From NCBI RefSeq assembly GCF_022637555.1, contig NZ_CP093342.1, forward strand, positions 3,596,001 through 3,660,000: DNA of 64,000 nucleotides, in the 5' to 3' direction. The stretch is from Microbacterium sp. H1-D42. GTDB taxonomy: Bacteria; Actinomycetota; Actinomycetes; Actinomycetales; Microbacteriaceae. This document shows, piece by piece, positions 18,371 to 28,220 of the stretch (its first letter is position 1; each line of letters starts with the position of its first letter). Both the position numbers and the translations under genes were made by a program. The notes below the pieces were generated by a model that saw nothing but the letters and a program-made list of their open reading frames with translations, was not told the origin of the DNA and made no database searches.

Positions 18371-21010
18371 ATGATGACCGAAGCCAGCGATACGCCCCGC
18401 CGACCCCTAGCCGTTCGGATCGGACGCATCGCGTTCATCGTGATCGCTGCGCTCATCGTGATCGCGGTGGCGGCGGCGTTCTTCCTCACCTGGACGATCC
18501 AGCGCTCCTTCCCGCAGACCGCGGGCGAGGTGCAGCTGAAGGGCCTGCAGAGCTCCGTCACAGTGCAGCGCGACGATCGCGGCATCCCGACGATCACCGC
18601 GTCGAACACCGACGACCTCTTCTACGCCCAGGGATTCACCCACGCCCAGGACCGGTTCTTCGAGATGGACTTCCGGCGCCACGTGACCTCCGGCCGAGTC
18701 GCCGAGATGTTCGGTGAGTCCCAGGTCGCGACCGACAAGTTCCTGCGCACACTTGGTTGGCGCACTGTCGCCGAAGAAGAGGTGGCGAACCTCGACGAGA
18801 CGACGCTCGGGTACTACCAGGCGTACGCCGACGGCGTGAACGCGTACCTCTCGACGCGCTCCGGCGCCCAGCTCTCGCTCGAGTATGCCGTTCTCGGCAT
18901 ACAGAACCCCAACTACAAGCCGGAGCCGTGGGAGCCTGCTGATTCGGTGGCATGGTTGAAGGCGATGGCCTGGGACCTGCGCAGCAATGTCGAGGATGAG
19001 ACCGACCGTGCGCTGCTCGCGGCGCAGCTCGGTGCGGCCGGATCGTCGGATGCTGAATCGCAGGCTCTGATCGAGACGGCCTACCCGCCGTACCCGTTCG
19101 ATCGCAACCCCGTGATCGTGCCGAAGATCTCGACCGTCGAGCCGCCTGCGACGGATGCTGCGCCTGCGGCCTTCACCGGCGAGAAGAAGCCCGCGGTGAC
19201 CGATGCGCTGACCACGGTCGAATGGCAGGAGGCCGAGAACGTCATCGCCGCCGCCAGCATGCTGGTCGGCGACGCCGGCGAGGGCATCGGATCGAACTCG
19301 TGGGTCGTCTCGGGCGACCTCACCGAGAGCGGCATGCCGCTGCTGTCGAACGACCCGCACCTCGGCGCTGCTCTCCCCTCGGTCTGGTACCAGGTGCAGC
19401 TGAAGTGCGAAAAGGTCAGCGACGCGTGCCCGTTCGACGTCGGCGGGTTCTCGTTCTCTGGACTGCCCGGCGTCGTGATCGGCCACAACGCGAAGGTCGC
19501 CTGGGGCTTCACCAACCTCACCACCGACGTCACCGACCTGTACGTCGAGAAGGTGGAGGGCGACCAGTACTGGCGAGACGGCGCCCTGACGCCGATGGAC
19601 GTCGAGCAGGACGTCATCAAGGTCGCCGGCGGCAAGGATGTGCCGCTGACCATCCGTCGCACCGTGCACGGCCCGATCATCTCGGGCCTGACCGACGATG
19701 CCACCGCGATCGCAGATGCCCCAGTGGTCAGCGCCGGAGACGCTGTGCTCTCACTCGAGAACGCGCCGGAGATCCCCGCAGGCGACACCGCGGTCAGTCT
19801 GCGGTGGACCGCACTCGATCCGGGCACCACGGCGAGCGCGCTGTTCGCCCTGAACACGGCACAGGACTTCGACACCTTCCGCAAGGCGGCATCCCTCTTC
19901 GATGTCCCCGCGCAGAACCTCGTCTACGCCGATCTCGAGGGCAACATCGGGTATCAGGCACCCGGGCGCCTGCCGATCCGCGGCGCTGGTGACGGATGGC
20001 TGCCGCAGGCGGGCTGGGACAGCGCGAACGACTGGCAGGGGTTCATCCCGTTCGAGGATCTGCCGGTGTCGTACAACCCGCCCCAGGGGTATATCGTCAC
20101 GGCGAACAACGCGATCGTCACCGACGACTACGACTACTTCCTCTCCCGCGATTGGGACTACGGATACCGTGCGGCGCGCATCGCGCACCTGATCGAGCGC
20201 AAAGCAGCCGCGGGGCCTCTGACCGCCGATGACATGCGCAGCATCCAGATGGACAACGAGATGTGGATCGGTAAACAGCTGTCCGTCGCGATGGATGAGG
20301 TGAAGGTCGAGGGCAAGGGGGCGAAGGCCGCCGTCGACCTGCTGCGCACCTGGGACGCGCAGAATGCACCGAACTCCCCCGCGGCCGCCTACGCGAACGT
20401 GCTGTGGTCGCACCTGGCGCAGAACATCTTCTCCGAGCGCGAGGTGCCGCTGCCCGTTGGCGACCAGGGCCGGCTGTTCTCGGTCGTCGGCGCGATGCTC
20501 GAAGACGCGTCGGACCCGCTGTGGACCAACGAGAGCCTCGGCACCACCGACATGTACTCGATGCTCGCCCTGTCGGCCGAGGACGCGTACGACGAGCTGG
20601 CCGGGTTGCAGGGCGAGGACGTCACGCGCTGGAACTGGGGTCAGCTGCACGCTCTGACCCTGACTCACGCGACACTCGGCACCTCGGGCATCGCCCCGAT
20701 CGAGTGGCTGTTCAACCGCGGCCCGTATGGCGTCGGCGGCGGCTCTTCTGTGGTGAACGCGACCGGCTGGAAGCTCGGCCAGTCGTATGAGACGACCACG
20801 GTGCCGTCGATGCGCATGGTGATCGACATGTCGGACCTCGACGCCTCGACCTGGAACCACCTCACCGGAGCCAGCGGGCACGCGTTCGACCCGCACTACA
20901 CGGACCAGACCGAAGACTGGGCGAAGGGCATCCAGAAGCCCTGGGCGTTCAGCGCGAAGGCCGTCGACAAGGCGACCGTCGACACCCTGGTGCTGAAGCC
21001 CACCGGCTGA
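18371..21010 (+). CDS. Penicillin acylase (S45) family amidase, membrane-anchored
   Basis: The 879-residue protein has an N-terminal membrane anchor (residues about 18-40, 'IAFIVIAALIVIAVAAAFFL') and the alpha/beta-chain layout of the Ntn-hydrolase S45 family. The nucleophile is Ser308 in 'IGSNSWVVSGDLT'; autocleavage is expected between Gly307 and Ser308. Downstream 'LLSNDPHLGAALPSVWYQV' and 'GVVIGHNAKVAWGFTN' are standard family motifs. Substrates of the family include penicillins and acyl-homoserine lactones; the natural substrate here is unknown. The start could be 18371 or 18374 (two ATG in a row), without a strong ribosome site. An alpha/beta hydrolase gene follows 42 bases later. Confidence 0.9.
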   Translation: MMTEASDTPRRPLAVRIGRIAFIVIAALIVIAVAAAFFLTWTIQRSFPQTAGEVQLKGLQSSVTVQRDDRGIPTITASNTDDLFYAQGFTHAQDRFFEMDFRRHVTSGRVAEMFGESQVATDKFLRTLGWRTVAEEEVANLDETTLGYYQAYADGVNAYLSTRSGAQLSLEYAVLGIQNPNYKPEPWEPADSVAWLKAMAWDLRSNVEDETDRALLAAQLGAAGSSDAESQALIETAYPPYPFDRNPVIVPKISTVEPPATDAAPAAFTGEKKPAVTDALTTVEWQEAENVIAAASMLVGDAGEGIGSNSWVVSGDLTESGMPLLSNDPHLGAALPSVWYQVQLKCEKVSDACPFDVGGFSFSGLPGVVIGHNAKVAWGFTNLTTDVTDLYVEKVEGDQYWRDGALTPMDVEQDVIKVAGGKDVPLTIRRTVHGPIISGLTDDATAIADAPVVSAGDAVLSLENAPEIPAGDTAVSLRWTALDPGTTASALFALNTAQDFDTFRKAASLFDVPAQNLVYADLEGNIGYQAPGRLPIRGAGDGWLPQAGWDSANDWQGFIPFEDLPVSYNPPQGYIVTANNAIVTDDYDYFLSRDWDYGYRAARIAHLIERKAAAGPLTADDMRSIQMDNEMWIGKQLSVAMDEVKVEGKGAKAAVDLLRTWDAQNAPNSPAAAYANVLWSHLAQNIFSEREVPLPVGDQGRLFSVVGAMLEDASDPLWTNESLGTTDMYSMLALSAEDAYDELAGLQGEDVTRWNWGQLHALTLTHATLGTSGIAPIEWLFNRGPYGVGGGSSVVNATGWKLGQSYETTTVPSMRMVIDMSDLDASTWNHLTGASGHAFDPHYTDQTEDWAKGIQKPWAFSAKAVDKATVDTLVLKPTG

Positions 21011-21052
21011 CCCGCACCGGGGTCATCCACATCCGGCGGTTAACGTAGAGGC

Positions 21053-21814
21053 ATGCCGGAACGTCTGCTCGCCCCAGTAGGAATCCCCGCCGAGATCAGT
21101 GAGTTCGCGCACGGCGGGGCGACGCTGGTGTTCGAGGACTTCGGCTCAGGCGCCCACCCCATCGTGCTGTTGCACGGCATCGGCATGGGACGCAGCGTCT
21201 ACGTCGACCTGATCTCTCGTCTGGACGGGCGGGTGATCGGCGTCGACCTGCCCGGCTTCGGCGAAGCACCCGAACCGGAGCGGACGCTGACGATGGAGCG
21301 GCATGCCGACCTGGTCGCCGCCCTGCTGCGCGAGCGCAGGGTGTCGGATGCTGTCGTGCTCGGCCACTCGATGGGCAGCCAGATCGCCGCGGAGGTCGCT
21401 GCGCGGCATCCCGATCTCGTCTCCGCTCTGGTGCTGGCCGGTCCCACCGTGGACAGCGCGTCGCGCAGCATCCGCATGCAAGCCGGGTATCTGCTGCGCG
21501 ACCTGATCGGCGAGCGTCCAGCCGTGCTCTGGCGCGGAGGCCGGGAGTACTTGCGCGGCGGACCGCACCTGATCCGCAAGATGCGCGCCACCATCGTGCA
21601 CGAACCAGAGAAGGCGTACCCGCGCGTGCACGTGCCGACCCTCGTGCTGCGCGGGCAGCGCGACCCGCTCGCCACCACGACCTGGTGCCGCGAAATCGTC
21701 GATGCGGTGCCGCATGCCCGCCTCGCCGAGATCCCCGATCACGGCCACGGCACGTTGATCAGCGACTCGGGGCTGGCAGCCGAGAAGATCCGCGACTTCG
21801 TGCACGGCCTCTGA
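21053..21814 (+). CDS. Alpha/beta-fold hydrolase
   Basis: The 253-residue protein has an HG oxyanion motif ('VLLHGIGMGRSVY', about residues 39-51), the nucleophile elbow 'LGHSMGSQ' with Ser106, a likely acid in 'VLRGQRDPLA' and a terminal His in 'IPDHGHGTLI'. It is a complete soluble serine hydrolase or esterase of unknown substrate. It follows the penicillin-acylase gene on the same strand and may share its transcript. Confidence 0.8.
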   Translation: MPERLLAPVGIPAEISEFAHGGATLVFEDFGSGAHPIVLLHGIGMGRSVYVDLISRLDGRVIGVDLPGFGEAPEPERTLTMERHADLVAALLRERRVSDAVVLGHSMGSQIAAEVAARHPDLVSALVLAGPTVDSASRSIRMQAGYLLRDLIGERPAVLWRGGREYLRGGPHLIRKMRATIVHEPEKAYPRVHVPTLVLRGQRDPLATTTWCREIVDAVPHARLAEIPDHGHGTLISDSGLAAEKIRDFVHGL

Positions 21815-21833
21815 CACAGGGGCCGCGCGCGGC

Positions 21834-22232
21834 TCAGCCGGCTGCGGGAGGGGTCTGCTTCGAGTCGGCGTACTCGTCGACGACCAGGCTGTGCGCCTGG
21901 ATCGTGCCGTTCCGATAGGCCTGCCGGCCGACCATGTGCGCCGACAGCGGTGCGGTCGCGAACTGCAGCAGGATCACCGGGGTCACGATCACGATGCCGA
22001 GCAGGATGCCCCCGACCGTGCGCTGCGACACCGCGATCGCCATGCAGATCAGCAGCAGTCCGAGCACCTGCGGCTTGGTCGCCGCGTGCAGGCGCGAGGG
22101 CACGTCGCGGAAGTGCAGCAGACCCACCGCCGCCGACAGGCACAGGATCGCGCCCAGCAGGATGAGCACCAGCGCGATGCCCTCAGCGACGGGGGCGGGC
22201 AGTTCGAGCGCGAAGAAGGCTTCCACGGTCAT
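21834..22232 (-). CDS. mrpG: Mrp antiporter subunit G
   Basis: The 132-residue protein has three membrane segments and the MnhG/MrpG/PhaG motif region 'HFRDVPSRLHAATKPQVLG'. It is the last gene of a six-gene Na+(K+)/H+ antiporter operon. Its ATG overlaps the mrpF stop by four bases. The C-terminus carries a short polar tail after the third segment. Confidence 0.92.
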   Translation of the reverse strand: MTVEAFFALELPAPVAEGIALVLILLGAILCLSAAVGLLHFRDVPSRLHAATKPQVLGLLLICMAIAVSQRTVGGILLGIVIVTPVILLQFATAPLSAHMVGRQAYRNGTIQAHSLVVDEYADSKQTPPAAG

Positions 22233-22498
22233 GATGTCGTGTTGTCCCTTCGTGCGACATAGCGGGCCACCGCGATCGACGAGAACACGCCGACGGCGGC
22301 GATGATCAGCAACACCGGCACGTTGCGGGTGTGGCCGTTGATGGCCATCTCGGCGCCGAGCACGCACATCACCAGCGTCAGCAGCACGTCAGAGGCCACC
22401 GCGCGGTCGAGGATCGACGGGCCACGGATGATGCGCACCACGCACAGCAGGGCGGCCACGCCGAAGACGACCATGATCAACACCATCAGAATGCTCAT
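22229..22498 (-). CDS. mrpF: Mrp antiporter subunit F
   Basis: The 89-residue protein has three membrane segments and the family motif 'RIIRGPSILDRAVASDVL'. It is overlapped by four bases at both ends, by mrpE and mrpG, so it is strictly co-translated within the antiporter operon. Confidence 0.92.
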   Translation of the reverse strand: MSILMVLIMVVFGVAALLCVVRIIRGPSILDRAVASDVLLTLVMCVLGAEMAINGHTRNVPVLLIIAAVGVFSSIAVARYVARRDNTTS

Positions 22499-23070
22499 CG
22501 GACACCTTCCTTCGCCTGGTCGGCCTTGAGAGCACGGTACTGCGCCGGCGAGCCGACGGCACGCACGATCCGGCGCTCCCACTGCAGCACGCCCGCGCGG
22601 AATTCTTCGACATCGGCACGGTTGTGTACGCCGATGACGTGCAGATAGAGGATGCGACGGTCGCGGTCGCTCTCGACGACGAGCGATCCGGGGATCAGCG
22701 ACGCCGTGATGGCGACGTGTGTGGACACGATGTCGTCGGCGTAGCGCAGCGGGATCTCGATGATGGCCGCCCCTGGCTGGCGGCGGAAGTCGAAGACCTG
22801 CATGGTGACGCTGACGGCGCCGGCCACCACCGCTCCGAGGAACAGCACGACGAACACCAGGGTGTACCAGACGTTGACGCGTCCGACGAGCTCGACGGTC
22901 GGCAGACGGAACACGCGCGTGACGAAGATCGCGACGATCAGCCCGGTGACCAGCGCCAGCGGCGTGAACTGGTGCCACAGCAGCATCCACAGCAGCACCA
23001 GCCAGAGCAGGAACGGCAGCTGCATCAGCAGATCGCGCAGCATGCCACGTCGCGATTCGGGGCTCATCAT
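22495..23070 (-). CDS. mrpE: Mrp antiporter subunit E
   Basis: The 191-residue protein has two N-terminal membrane segments and a cytoplasmic region with 'SVTMQVFDFRRQPGAAIIEI' and 'ASLIPGSLVVESDRDRRILY', both typical of MnhE/MrpE. It overlaps mrpD and mrpF by four bases each. In this family the subunit is needed for assembly of the Mrp complex. The first ATG (23070) and the next codon (23067) are both possible starts. Confidence 0.92.
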   Translation of the reverse strand: MMSPESRRGMLRDLLMQLPFLLWLVLLWMLLWHQFTPLALVTGLIVAIFVTRVFRLPTVELVGRVNVWYTLVFVVLFLGAVVAGAVSVTMQVFDFRRQPGAAIIEIPLRYADDIVSTHVAITASLIPGSLVVESDRDRRILYLHVIGVHNRADVEEFRAGVLQWERRIVRAVGSPAQYRALKADQAKEGVR

Positions 23071-24629
23071 CCGGCCCCCTCATCGATCTGCTCGAGTGTG
23101 ACGGGCTGCAGCAGCCCGGTGCCGATTCGGTCGCACAGCGCGTACAGGGGTCCGGCGAACACGGTCAGCGCCAACGTGACAGCCACCATGCCGCCGGTGG
23201 CGAGCGTCATGATCGACGGAATCACGCGGGTGGCCTGCTGTACATCAGCGGCCGGCGCGTTGCCGAGGTACGCGATGCGGCCGTCGGACTCGGTGCCCTC
23301 AGTGGCGTCGTCCTCCTCGCGCCAGAACGCGAGGTTCCAGGCCCGCATCAGCGCGTAGAGCGTGAGCAGCGAGGTGAGGATGCCACCGAAGATCAGCACG
23401 ATCATCAGCGGCGTGCCCACCTCGGCCGCCGCCTCGAACAAAGCGATCTTGCCGATGAATCCTGAGAACGGCGGAAGTCCGCCCAGGTTGATGGCGGGCA
23501 CGAAGTACAGCACCGCCAGCAGCGGGGCGGCTTTCATCAAGCCGTTCACCCGCAGGATCGAGGTGCTGCCCGCCTTGCGCTCTATGAGCCCGACCGCCAG
23601 GAACAGCGTGGTCTGCACGACGATATGGTGCACGATGTAGTACACCGTCGCGCCGATGGCAGCCTCGGTCGCGATCGCGAGGCCGAAGATCATGTATCCG
23701 ACGTGACTGACCAGGGTGAACGACAGGATTCGCTTCAGCTCGGCCTGCGCCACCGCACCGAGCACCCCGACGATCATCGTCGCCAGCGCGATGATAAGCA
23801 GCAGCGTGTCGATGCTGTTCGAGGCGAACAGCTGCGTCTCGGTGCGGATCAGCGCGTACACGCCGACCTTCGTCAGCAATCCGGCGAAGACCGCCGTGAC
23901 CGGCGCCGGCGCCGTGGGGTACGAGTCGGGCAGCCAGAACGACACCGGGAAGATCGCGGCCTTGATGCCGAATGCCACCACCAGCATCAGGTGCAGCACC
24001 AGCTGCGTCTCCTGCGGAAGCTGCGCCACCCGCTCGGCGATCTGCGCCATGTTCACCGTGCCCACGGCGCCGTAGATCATCGCGATCGCAGCGAGGAACA
24101 GGATCGATGAGACGAGTGAGACGACGATGTAGACGGCACCGGTGCGGATGCGGGACTCGGTGCTGCCCAGCGTGATCAGCACGTACGAGGCGACCAGCAG
24201 GATCTCGAAACCGACGTACAGGTTGAACAGGTCACCGGCGATGAACGCGTCGAAGATGCCAGCGGCGAGGATGAGATACGTCGGGTGGAAGATCGAGATC
24301 GGGGTGTCCTCGGCGCCGTCGGCGGAGCCCTGGCCGATCGAGAACAGCAGCACCGCCAGCAGCACGATGCTCGAGACGAGCACCAGCAGCGCGGCGAACC
24401 GGTCGACGTACAGGATGATGCCGAACGGCACTGGCCAACCGCCCACCGAGACCGCGAAGGGTTCATCCGCGGCATCCACCGCCACCAGCAGCACGGCGGC
24501 GATGACCGAGACGGCGGCGAGTGTGCCGGCCGAGACGATCACCTGCAGTCGCGGACGTCGTCCGTAGATCAGGGTGATGGCGGCACCCAGCAGCGGCAAC
24601 ATCACTATGAGGGGGACGAGTGCGCTCAT
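23067..24629 (-). CDS. mrpD: Mrp antiporter subunit D (proton channel)
   Basis: The 520-residue protein has about 14 membrane segments and is homologous to complex I NuoM/NuoN subunits. The proton-channel helices show 'NLYVGFEILLVASYVLITLG' (with the conserved Glu) and 'KAAIFPVSFWLPDSYPTAPA'. It forms one of the two ion-translocating arms of Mrp. It overlaps mrpC and mrpE by four bases. A short acidic insertion ('REEDDATEGTESDG') lies near residue 455. Confidence 0.95.
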   Translation of the reverse strand: MSALVPLIVMLPLLGAAITLIYGRRPRLQVIVSAGTLAAVSVIAAVLLVAVDAADEPFAVSVGGWPVPFGIILYVDRFAALLVLVSSIVLLAVLLFSIGQGSADGAEDTPISIFHPTYLILAAGIFDAFIAGDLFNLYVGFEILLVASYVLITLGSTESRIRTGAVYIVVSLVSSILFLAAIAMIYGAVGTVNMAQIAERVAQLPQETQLVLHLMLVVAFGIKAAIFPVSFWLPDSYPTAPAPVTAVFAGLLTKVGVYALIRTETQLFASNSIDTLLLIIALATMIVGVLGAVAQAELKRILSFTLVSHVGYMIFGLAIATEAAIGATVYYIVHHIVVQTTLFLAVGLIERKAGSTSILRVNGLMKAAPLLAVLYFVPAINLGGLPPFSGFIGKIALFEAAAEVGTPLMIVLIFGGILTSLLTLYALMRAWNLAFWREEDDATEGTESDGRIAYLGNAPAADVQQATRVIPSIMTLATGGMVAVTLALTVFAGPLYALCDRIGTGLLQPVTLEQIDEGAG

Positions 24630-25162
24630 GGGCGGTCCTCCCCTGCTTCATGTGGTGACGCGTCGGGCCGGTCGACCGGAGCATCGTCGTGGATCGAGGG
24701 ATGGTCACGCATATGCAGTACGGTGATCGGCGCGGTGACCGTGCCGACGAAGTCGGTGGTCGCATCGTCGTCGTCGGTGTCCGACTCGTCGTCGAACAGC
24801 TCCTCTTCGGCATCCGTCCGCTCGCGCAGCGCGATGTCCGACTCGTCGTCCTCGACGATGTCGGCCTGACCAAGCTGCCAGGAGCGGTAGATCAGTGCCA
24901 GCAGGAACGCCGAGACGGCGAAGGTGATCACGATGGCTGTCAGCGTCAGCGCCTGCGGCAGCGGGTCGCTGACAGCGCCCTCCTCGCCGTAGAACGGTGC
25001 GCTCCCCGGCACGCCCATCACAGTGAGCAGCAGCAGGTTGGTCGCGTTGCCGAGAAGCAGGAAGCCGATCAGGACGCGCGTCAGGCTGCGCTCCATCATC
25101 GCGTAGACGCCGGCCGCGAAGAGCACAGCCATGATGATGATCAGGGTGAGCGAGGCATCCAT
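24626..25162 (-). CDS. mrpC: Mrp antiporter subunit C with an acidic tail
   Basis: The 178-residue protein has a NuoK-like core of three membrane segments (residues 1-105, 'RVLIGFLLLGNATNLLLL'). A 70-residue, strongly acidic extension follows ('DDESDTDDDDATTDF'), making it longer than the usual MrpC of about 115-130 residues. The start ATG at 25162 shares one base with the mrpA stop (TGATG). The acidic tail is presumably cytoplasmic; its role is unknown. Confidence 0.92.
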   Translation of the reverse strand: MDASLTLIIIMAVLFAAGVYAMMERSLTRVLIGFLLLGNATNLLLLTVMGVPGSAPFYGEEGAVSDPLPQALTLTAIVITFAVSAFLLALIYRSWQLGQADIVEDDESDIALRERTDAEEELFDDESDTDDDDATTDFVGTVTAPITVLHMRDHPSIHDDAPVDRPDASPHEAGEDRP

Positions 25163-28095
25163 CAGGCACTCACCCCCCGTTCGCGAAGGGCAGCCGCCTG
25201 CCGGTCGACCTCGGCACCGAGGCTGCGCAGCACATCGAGCACCAGCCCGATCACGACCAGGTAGACGCCGACGTCGAAGACCGTCGACGAGACGAACTCG
25301 AGGTGACCGAGCACCGGCACCTCCCACTCCCACACCGTGCTCTGCAGCGGCGCCATGCCGAAGAACAGCGGCAGCAGCGCCGCGCCGACAGCCAGCACCA
25401 GCCCGTATCCGAGCAGACGTCCGGCGTCGGTGGGTGCCGCGGCGCCGAGCTCCCAGCGGCCACCGGCGATGTAGCGCATCACCAGCGCCATGCCAGCGAC
25501 CAGTCCCCCGGCGAAGCCGCCGCCGGGCATGTTGTGACCGGCGAAGAGCAGGTAGATCGACACCACGATGATCGTGTGGAACAGCACGCGCACGATCACC
25601 TCGAGCAGGATCGAGCGGTCCTCCGCCTTGATCTGCTGGCCGCTGACCAGCCAGGCCCGAGGGGCGCCGCGGTTCTCAGCGGTCTGGAACCGCAGGCCGT
25701 CCGCGGTCTCCACCAGCGGCCGGCGGGCAGCCGCGCGACCGTCGGTCTGCGGCAGGTCGCGGGTCGCCGAGAGCAGGTCGGCGCGGTGGGTGACGAAGAC
25801 GAGGGATGCCACGCCGGTGGCAGCCAGCACGAGCACGCTCAGCTCGCCCATGGTGTCCCATCCCCGCAGATCGACGAGGGCGACGTTGACGACGTTCTTG
25901 CCGTGACCGAGCTCGTAGGCCAGTTCGGCAAAATCGACCGAGACGGGATCGAACATGCGCGCCTGCGTCGCGACGATGGCAACCAGTGCCATGGTCACGC
26001 CGACGCCGATGGCGAGCACCGCACGAGGGATGCGCCCCACAGATTCGTTGTGCTCGCCCATCCGCGACGGCAGGCGGCGCAGTACAAGGGCGAAGGTCAC
26101 CATGGTCACGGTCTCGACGAGGATCTGCGTGAGGGCGAGATCCGGTGCGCCGCTCGTCGCGAAGAGCACGACCATTCCGAGTCCGGTGACCGAGACGAGC
26201 ACGACACCCGTGTAGCGCTTGCGCGCTCGCACGGCGACGACGCCGGCGATCGCCATGACCGGCGCGACGACGATCTGCACCGGGGTGTGCCAGGCCGACA
26301 GCTCGAGCTTGTCCGGTGCGGCGCCGACGAGCGCGGTCGCCTCAGCCGCGAGCAGCACGATGAAGATCGTGCCGACGTACAGAGGCAGCGAACCGCGCTG
26401 CGTGAGGCTGGTGGTGAGCACCGAGAGGCGATCGACGCCGCGCATGACGACGTAGTAGACGTCGGCGGCGGTGAAGCGCAGCATCCGAGGTCGGCGGTCC
26501 CAGCGGGTTCGGATGCTGACCACGAAGACCCCGAGACCTGCGGCGATCGCTCCGAGCGAGAGGAACAGCGCCGGCTCGAAGCCGTGCCACAGCATGAGAT
26601 GTCCTGCATCCGGCGACGCGGTGGATCCCGGCGGGAGCGCGGTCACCGCGTAGCCCTGCAGCACGGCATCCACTGCCGGTGCGCCGAGACCGGTCGCGAT
26701 CGTGACGCCGGCGAGGATGATCGGCGCCGAGAGGAAGCCGACCGGCGGGTCCGGCCATGCCGTTTCTGGCATATTTGCGCCTGCGGCGTCCTTCTTGCGC
26801 CAGAACGCACCCCACAGGAACCGGGCGCCGTATGCCGCGGTGAGAATCGCTCCGAGTGTGACGCCCACGAGGGCGACCCATCCCCAGATCGAGCCGTGCT
26901 GCGCGTCTTCGAGCAGAGCGGTCAGCGTCGATTCCTTCGCGACGAAACCGATCGTGGGCGCGATGCCCATCATCGACGCCACCGAGATGAACGCCGCCGT
27001 CGCCATCACCGGGGCCTGCCGCCCGACGCCGGAGAGCTCGTCGATGTCACGCGTGGAGAGCTGGCGGTCGATCACGCCGACGATCAGGAACAGTGCCGAC
27101 TTGAACAGAGCGTGGCCGATCACCAGGGCTAGCCCGGCCAGCGCAGCTGCGGGCGTGCCGTAGCCGACCACGACCGAAAAGAAGCCGAGCTGGCTCACGG
27201 TGCCGAACGCCAGGATGCGCTTGAGGTCGGTCTCGCGCAGCGCCTGGATGCCGCCGAGCAGCATCGTGAAGACACCGAGGCCGATCACGATGGGTCGCCA
27301 CGGAGCGGAGAGCGCGAAGATCGGCGCGAAGCGCGCGATCAGATAGATGCCCGCCTTCACCATGGCCGCCGCGTGCAGGTAGGCGCTGACCGGTGTGGGC
27401 GCAGCCATCGCTCCCGGCAGCCAGAAATGGAACGGGAAGAGCGCCGACTTGCTGACCGCGCCGATCAGCAGCATGACGACCGCGGCATCGACGAGGGGGC
27501 CGGTGGGGGCGATCTCCAGCAATTCTCGGATGCTGGAGGTGCCGGCATCCACCACCAGCAGGATCGCGCCGACGAACAGCACCAGGCCGCCCAGCGTCGT
27601 CACCAGCAGGGCCTGCAGGGCCGCACGGCGGCTGGCCGCACGGCGCCGGTAATGCCCGATCAGCAGGTAGGACAGGATGCTGGTGAGTTCCCAGAACATC
27701 ACGAGGATGATCAGGTCATCGGTCAGCACCAGTCCATACATGGCACCGGCGAACCCGAGCAGCACACCCGCGAACTGGCCGACCGCCTTGTCGTCGTGGA
27801 AGTACCAGCGGCAGTACAGCAGCACGAGCGCGCCGACGCCGGTGACGACGAGGGTCATCACCCAGCCGAGCACGTCCATGCGCATCGAGATGTTCAGCCC
27901 GAGCTGCGGGATCCATTCGTACGACTCGAACGGCACCGTGTCCGGATTCATCACCGCGGGGGTGAGCATCAGCGCGTGGACGAATGCCGCGGCTGGCACC
28001 AGGGCGCCGATGACGAATGCCTGCGCTCCCAGCCAGCGGACCAGAACAGGAAGAAGAAGAGCCCCGATCAGGAACACCGCGAGGAGCAACAGCAT
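25162..28095 (-). CDS. mrpA: Mrp antiporter fused A+B subunit
   Basis: The 977-residue protein has an N-terminal NuoL-like antiporter module ('ALFPFHFWLPGAMAAPTPVS', about residues 225-244) followed by MrpA-specific helices. An MrpB domain is fused at the C-terminus, from about residue 820, with the MrpB signature 'AGHNMPGGGFAGGLVAGMAL'. No separate mrpB exists in the operon. The ATG at 28095 is preferred because GAGGAG lies 6 bases upstream; an earlier ATG at 28131 would add 12 hydrophilic residues. The complex should export Na+ in exchange for H+ and support pH and salt tolerance. It is the promoter-proximal gene of mrpABCDEFG. Confidence 0.93.
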   Translation of the reverse strand: MLLLLAVFLIGALLLPVLVRWLGAQAFVIGALVPAAAFVHALMLTPAVMNPDTVPFESYEWIPQLGLNISMRMDVLGWVMTLVVTGVGALVLLYCRWYFHDDKAVGQFAGVLLGFAGAMYGLVLTDDLIILVMFWELTSILSYLLIGHYRRRAASRRAALQALLVTTLGGLVLFVGAILLVVDAGTSSIRELLEIAPTGPLVDAAVVMLLIGAVSKSALFPFHFWLPGAMAAPTPVSAYLHAAAMVKAGIYLIARFAPIFALSAPWRPIVIGLGVFTMLLGGIQALRETDLKRILAFGTVSQLGFFSVVVGYGTPAAALAGLALVIGHALFKSALFLIVGVIDRQLSTRDIDELSGVGRQAPVMATAAFISVASMMGIAPTIGFVAKESTLTALLEDAQHGSIWGWVALVGVTLGAILTAAYGARFLWGAFWRKKDAAGANMPETAWPDPPVGFLSAPIILAGVTIATGLGAPAVDAVLQGYAVTALPPGSTASPDAGHLMLWHGFEPALFLSLGAIAAGLGVFVVSIRTRWDRRPRMLRFTAADVYYVVMRGVDRLSVLTTSLTQRGSLPLYVGTIFIVLLAAEATALVGAAPDKLELSAWHTPVQIVVAPVMAIAGVVAVRARKRYTGVVLVSVTGLGMVVLFATSGAPDLALTQILVETVTMVTFALVLRRLPSRMGEHNESVGRIPRAVLAIGVGVTMALVAIVATQARMFDPVSVDFAELAYELGHGKNVVNVALVDLRGWDTMGELSVLVLAATGVASLVFVTHRADLLSATRDLPQTDGRAAARRPLVETADGLRFQTAENRGAPRAWLVSGQQIKAEDRSILLEVIVRVLFHTIIVVSIYLLFAGHNMPGGGFAGGLVAGMALVMRYIAGGRWELGAAAPTDAGRLLGYGLVLAVGAALLPLFFGMAPLQSTVWEWEVPVLGHLEFVSSTVFDVGVYLVVIGLVLDVLRSLGAEVDRQAAALRERGVSA

Positions 28096-28220
28096 AAGCG
28101 GCTCCTCAGGCTCGTCGAGGCCTTCCGGCACGGGCGGGCGATTTCCCCTATTCTACTGGCCGCATCCAGCGACGGTGTCGCGTCTTTGCGGCGGAGGGGC
28201 CGTTCCGCCGGTCAAGAATG

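Noticed and set aside
22229..23083. Long alternative frame over mrpE with the mrpF sequence at its end
   Set aside because: The mrpE frame (22495-23070) has the full MnhE motifs. The other frame is Arg/Pro-rich until the true mrpF start at 22498.
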